Below, piece after piece: positions 60,127 to 64,000 of a DNA stretch of 64,000 nt; positions within the stretch are counted from its first letter, which is position 1; each line of letters opens with the position of its first letter. A model generated the notes under the pieces. It saw only the letters and a program-made list of their open reading frames with translations, was not told the DNA's origin and searched no databases. The translations under genes were made by a program, and so were the position numbers. The DNA lies in contig NC_037092.1 in the NCBI RefSeq assembly GCF_002994745.2, positions 11,026,501 to 11,090,500 on the forward strand, read 5' to 3'. The stretch is from Rosa chinensis. Taxonomy: Eukaryota; Streptophyta; Magnoliopsida; Rosales; Rosaceae.

Positions 60127-60660
60127 ATGAATTCCAACTGGTTTTCTCAGTGGAATGAGAGGCAACGTGAAGACGAGGAAGATGACGAAGAAGATGAAGA
60201 ATATGATGCGCATAGGTGAAGAAATACAACACAACTTATGGCAGAAGCAGTTAGCTGGTTGGCTACTAACCCACTCCATCAACAACCGCAATGGGGAGGT
60301 TATGTTCCAGGCCGCGCTACCCATCACCGATCACACGAGGTAGCGAATGAAAAGTTGTTAAATGATTACTTTGTAGCTAACCATGTGTACCATGCCGAAA
60401 CTTTCAGACGACGTTACAGGATGAGGGGTGAAGTGTTCCTCCGGATGTTAGAGCATGTCCAGACAGCGGATCCATACTTTAGGTAGTCACAAGATTGTGC
60501 TGGGCGTCTGGGCTTCTCGCCTCACTAGAAATTGATGTGCGCTCTTCGAATGCTAGCTACTGCATGCTCGGCTGATTCCTTAGATGAATCATTCCGTATG
60601 CCTGAATCGACCGCCATTGAGAACCTTAGTCAATTTTGTCGCACTATTGTCACCATTTGT
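60127..60660 (+). pseudogene. Harbinger transposase (Plant_tran family) N-terminal fragment
   Basis: Begins MNSNWFSQWNERQREDEEDD with an acidic run, then a stop, then readable family segments: VSWLATNPLHQQPQWGGYVP, LLNDYFVANHVYHAETFRRR, EVFLRMLEHVQTADPYFR, CALRMLATACSADSLDES and STAIENLSQFCRTIVTICQ. Stops occur after DAHR, after PYFR (TAG) and after GFSPH. Element B has the parallel sequence. All catalytic parts are missing: the sequence switches after TIVTICQ to the antisense SANT-like gene. Confidence 0.85.
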
Positions 60661-60860
60661 CAAGAACTCTCAAAATTAATAACATTCGGAGGAGCACCAT
60701 TGAAATATTCCTTAAACTTTTGCTCCACTTGTTTCCAAATGCCGGTCTCTTTTTGGCTCGTACCTTTGTCGGAGTTTTCAGATACTTGGATGAACACAAT
60801 GCAAAGAGCTTCATCTTCCTTTCTTGTCCAATTAGCTCCTTTGATGGACATGCTTTTCAC
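60660..60860 (-). pseudogene. Myb/SANT-like protein N-terminal fragment of a Harbinger-type element
   Basis: Minus-strand start at 60860: MKSMSIKGANWTRKEDEALC, then IVFIQVSENSDKGTSQKETG, IWKQVEQKFKEYFNGAPPNV. The GANWT..EDEALC pattern is that of SANT-type proteins that in plants are often followed by a NAM-associated domain. The frame ends at the fusion point with transposase sequence. It is transcribed towards the transposase fragment, showing that in the parent element the two genes converged and the interval between them was deleted here. Confidence 0.75.
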
Positions 60861-61633
60861 TAGAAAGAGAATAGAAAGATGGAAAAAGTTTGTTGAAGTG
60901 AATTGTAGAAGGAAAACTAAAGGTGTGAAATTATAGAGAAATTGTGGTTGTATTTATAGAGAAAATGATTTCAAATTTTATTGTTTTGTTAAAAAAAAAA
61001 AAAAAAAAAAACCAACCAACTAGCCGTTGCATAAATAACGGCTAGATAATAGCAGCCATTGATTTGCAATTATGGTGATAATTGCTTAATTGATAGCCAT
61101 TGATCAATTATGACCGTTGGGAATCAAATTGGTTTCAAAGCCGCCGCCCCCCCCCCCCCCCCCCCTTTTCCTTCTTCTAGCAGCCCATTTTCTCCACATT
61201 TGGGTCTGCTGCTGGGACCATAAATACTGGACTAGGCCAGCCAAAGGGCTAAACATAGCCTTCTCACCAGCCCGATGACATTTTCATGGCCCTTTGACCC
61301 TTTTAAAACTTGCTATTGGAGATGAAATAAGGGCTAAATTATAGCATTTGGCCCTCTAGACCTCCTTATTGGAGGTGGCCTTAGGCCATCTCCAACCCAT
61401 CAGACTAAGGGCCAAAATGCCAAAATAGAGGGCCAAAGATGAGGTTGTAGTGCTAAATATAGCACTTTGAGTAGCCCTTTGCCCCTTTAAAAAAATGGAT
61501 CAAATTGGTGGTGCCCCACGGGCTGCAGTTGATGTTGACAGGAGCATGACGTCAGCAACTAGCTGTTGTTGACGTCAGCTAGCCGTTGAGTTTTTTTTTT
61601 TTTTTAGCAGTTGCCTATGTAGCCGTTGGTTTG

Positions 61634-61634
<1 letters not shown>

Positions 61635-61671
<37 letters not shown>
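61635..61671. repeat. (AT)n microsatellite
   Basis: About 18 TA units upstream of the element B transposase start, a likely TATA-rich promoter position. Confidence 0.95.
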
Positions 61672-61674
<3 letters not shown>

Positions 61675-61814
61675 AACTTTTACACTATAAATATATATGA
61701 CTTCAACATTCTTTTTCACATCTTCCTTCTACTTCCTCACACAATCATATAAGTGTCTCTACTCACCTTCATCAGATTCATACCTTTTTGTTTTTTTGTT
61801 TAAACACTTTCGAA

Positions 61815-62858
61815 ATGAGTTCTAATTGGTTCAATAAGTGGCGAGAAAGGTTACGCACAGAAGAGGAAGAGGATGAAGAAGATGATGAAGAAGATGAAGA
61901 GATGGAAATGCATGCAACACAAGTTATGACGACGGCAGCTACTTGGTTGGCAAATAACCAACTTCGTCCACAACCGCAATGGGGTGGGTCGGATCCCGGG
62001 CACAAATACATCCCTTGATTTCGCTCCCGTGCGAACGATGATCTTATGCAAAAGTACTTTGTTGAAAATCCGGTGTACCCACTAGAAATATTCAGACGCT
62101 GCTACCGAATGTGGCGTGAAGTTTTCCTTCGCCTATTAGACGATGTCCAGTTAGCTAACCCCTACTTCAGGTAAAAACGTGACAACAAAGGGCAACTTAG
62201 CTTTTCGCCTCATGTGAAATTGACTTGCGCACTCCGAATGATGGCTTACAGACAAGTGGAAGACTCTCTTGATGAAAACTTCATGATGGCTGAATCTACT
62301 GCTATAGAAAACTTCGGTGAATTTTGTCGTACGATCGTCACCATCTACCAGCAACACCAAACAAAGAGGATCTAGAACGGCTCTTGATACATGGCGGATT
62401 TTGATACATGGATCTGGCATGCCTTTTTTGGAATTCCTGGTACCCAAAATGACATTACAGTCCTCGAGCGTTCACCACTGTTTGATGCGCTCACTGAAGG
62501 TCAGTCACCACAATTAGACTACCACATCAATAATCATCGTTATAGCATGGGTTACTATCTCGCTGATGACATCTACCCTAAGTGGGCAACACTTGTCCAA
62601 GCAATCAGACGCCCTCAAAATGAAGCTGAAGCATATTTCACCACCAAACAAGAGGCCTTCCGCAAAGACGTTGAAAGAGCATTTGGTGTTCTCCAGGCAA
62701 GATGGGCAAACCATGGCGGATCTGTACGTGTTGTTGATAGTGGCGGTTTGAGCTGCCGCTATGGTTATGCAAACCATGCAGCAGTAGTAGTTTACGAGCA
62801 GCAACGTCGTCATCGCCAAGAGGAACTGATTCCTTTCCAGTACGTGCTTCTACAATAG
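61815..62858 (+). pseudogene. Harbinger transposase (Plant_tran / HARBI1-like), internally deleted
   Basis: Start at 61815, MSSNWFNKWRERLRTEEEE and an acidic run. Then WLANNQLRPQPQWGG, a TGA (CCT TGA) before FRSRANDD, then KYFVENPVYPLEIFRRCYRM, VFLRLLDDVQLANPYFR, a TAA, KRDNKGQLSFSPHVKLTC, and STAIENFGEFCRTIVTIYQ. A frame change follows (PNKEDLERLLIHGGF), and then a jump to DTWIWHAFFGIPGTQNDITV, MGYYLADDIYPKWATLVQAI and KDVERAFGVLQARWA before the stop at 62856-62858. The segment that should contain the first catalytic Asp (LDCMHW-type motif of the family) is deleted. The tail after ARWA differs from the family norm. Not functional. Confidence 0.9.
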
Positions 62859-62900
62859 GGTCTAGACTCTAGATTTTAAATAGAGCGTGTGTTCAGCTTC

Positions 62901-63466
62901 TTTTTAGTGTTGCTTCACTATATATACCCACATTCATGTTCTTCTTCCTGCACGTACTGCTTTATTTTACTGCCTGCCGTCTTGGACTCTGACTTATATA
63001 TTCACTGGTTGCATATATACTCATTTATGATCACTAGCTAAACTCTTCAATTCCAAGTGATAAGTGACAAGTGGCCGGGATGAACCCATGTAATACATGG
63101 CCAATAAGAACCTTGGAGAGCAATACCGCCGGTCCGCCACTGTACGTAGCAGCAAAGCATTATATGTATCAATATATTACAGTGGAAGGTAAACTCGAAC
63201 TATATATAATCTTAATTATCAACAGCATCAAAGGTATATGCTCTCTTTCTTGGATAATCAAGTTCTTGGTTAAGATATCAAAAGTTTAGCATCTTCGATC
63301 TTTTGTGTCAATATAGGGCATAATTCTCGTAGTGTTTCTATTTAGTTTAATTGTCTTCCCACTTTATCTTTTCATGTTGTATTATATAAGTTGGAGAATG
63401 AATACACGGCTTGATGGCAGCCGCACCAGCTCCCTTTAAAAAACAAATAAAATAATATATATATAG
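62901..63466. other. Intergenic DNA with a LINE-like 3' tail
   Basis: 63300-63440 ends GGCAGCCGCACCAGCTCCCT followed by an A-rich tail, resembling the tail of the insert at 37360-38490 (GCAGTCGCACCAGCCCTTTA). It is probably a short 5'-truncated non-LTR copy on the plus strand. Nothing else supported. Confidence 0.4.
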
Positions 63467-64000
63467 GGGTTTTGTCCATTTACCCCATTTTTAGAGATTT
63501 TTTTCCCACTTACCCCATTAAGTTTTTTTAATTCTCTCTTACTCAATACACTCTAAGGGAGTCTTCCCTAATACCCCATTAAATTTTTTTTAATACCATT
63601 TTACCCCTCAACCCTTTGTTACTTAGAGAGAGAGAGATAGAGAAAATGGAAGAAAGAGAAATCATAGGAGACTTCGCCGGAGCTCATCACCGGCCGCCAG
63701 AATCCGGTCACCGGAATCCGGCCAACTTCAGCCGGAATCCGGTCACGGGCTGCCGCCTACCGGAACTTGCTGAAAATCTCACCGGAAAGTTTTTTTGCCC
63801 CCAATAGACATCTATTGCCCTCTAATAGACGACTATCAGCCATGTATTGCCCCCCAATAGACGTCTATTGCCCCCAATAGACGTATAGATTACCGAAATG
63901 GTAATTAATCTTCCTAAAACTACACAAATAAAACTTTGATTAAAGAAAAAAAACGAGGAGATTACATCAATTCAAAACATCTATTGGCCCCAATAGACGT
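63467..64000. mobile_element. Second copy of the 19283-20572 repeat family, inverted, truncated by window edge
   Basis: Starts GGGTTTTGTCCATTTACCCC and proceeds TTTTTCCCACTTACCCCATT, GGGAGTCTTCCCTAATACCCC, CTTTGTTACTTAGAGAGAG, GGAGACTTCGCCGGAGCTC and CCGGTCACCGGAATCCGGCC, then palindromes AATAGACGTCTATTG, then GATTACATCAATTCAAAAC. The reverse complement of 20000-20572 has all these blocks in the same order. The region that would hold the J-domain fragment lies beyond the window. Confidence 0.82.

Larger units (their letters stand above)
59532..61380 (+). mobile_element. PIF/Harbinger-type element A, 1849 bp deletion derivative, TTA target duplication
   Basis: The left end is GGCCATCTCCAGTAGGAAAT; the reverse complement of the right end is GGCCACCTCCAATAAGGAGG. 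TTA flanks both sides (59529-59531 and 61381-61383), the target duplication typical of Harbinger elements. Subterminal CATCTCCAGTAAG and GGGCTAAATT motifs recur inside. The interior keeps only the N-terminal part of a transposase and the start of an antisense SANT-like gene. An A-run (60988-61010) and a C-run (61147-61166) are simple sequence. Confidence 0.88.
61384..62900 (+). mobile_element. PIF/Harbinger-type element B, right end not identified
   Basis: The left end GGCCATCTCCAACCCATCAG begins directly after the TTA at 61381-61383 that also ends element A. The subterminal GAGGGCCAAA and GCTAAATATAGC motifs match element A in type. A transposase with an internal deletion follows (61815-62858). 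No matching GGAGATGGCC-type right terminus was found to 63460, so the end is truncated or highly diverged; 62900 is only a nominal limit. Confidence 0.75.

Overview
This window is nuclear DNA of a flowering plant, most likely a eudicot. The evidence is intron-rich genes with GT..AG junctions, a plastid-targeted root-type ferredoxin-NADP reductase, an NF-YA transcription factor, LRR-XII receptor kinases and plant-specific transposon families (CACTA/TNP2, Ty1-copia, PIF/Harbinger, L1-type LINEs). The flavour of the F-box/LRR and receptor-kinase genes suggests Rosaceae (strawberry/rose relatives), but that is a guess. Only three host genes look intact; most of the rest is transposons and decayed gene copies.

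Layout. 1-11493: a large CACTA (En/Spm-like) transposon read on the minus strand, with a TNPA-like gene (278-3050), a TNP2 transposase (6074-9700) that is one base short of an open frame, three foldbacks in the upstream leader (9829-10230) and a dense subterminal array of quasi-palindromes ending in TAGTG at 11493; its other end lies outside the window. 12209-18880: a decayed Ty1-copia retrotransposon with 204-bp LTRs. About 19283-20572: a repeat with terminal similarity that carries a DnaJ J-domain fragment; a second, inverted copy of the repeat family runs off the right edge (63467-64000). 21293-26990: NF-YA gene, minus strand, five coding exons giving 204 residues.

28020-39812: two decayed F-box/LRR gene copies and a third fragment, the remains of a tandem duplication, bombarded by non-LTR retroelements (29217-30052, 31850-32307, 32796-34377, about 37360-38490, 38666-39788), several with recognisable target-site duplications, and by a 412-bp MITE (36859-37270). 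40644-43247: root-type FNR, plus strand, five exons, 379 residues.

44258-53165: a receptor-kinase cluster on the minus strand: a pseudogene (44258-47442), an intact 1123-residue non-RD LRR receptor kinase (47941-51766) and a relic in which last-exon and first-exon pieces are fused (52770-53165). 53422-59444: a 6-kb PIF/Harbinger element with a DDE transposase and a Myb/SANT protein, both damaged. 59532-61380 and 61384 to about 62900: two further Harbinger-type elements of another subfamily, directly abutting at one shared TTA. The right edge holds a LINE-like tail and the second copy of the 19-kb repeat family.

How the parts relate: NF-YA is a DNA-binding subunit of the CCAAT-box factor, FNR feeds reduced ferredoxin to nitrogen assimilation in non-green plastids, and the receptor kinase is of the class that senses microbial patterns. 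They show no functional linkage and are ordinary neighbours separated by mobile DNA. The most interesting structures are the CACTA leader hairpins and subterminal array, the J-domain-carrying repeat, the abutting Harbinger pair with a chimeric deletion derivative, and the contrasting fates of the duplicated receptor kinases. No wholly new system could be demonstrated from sequence alone.
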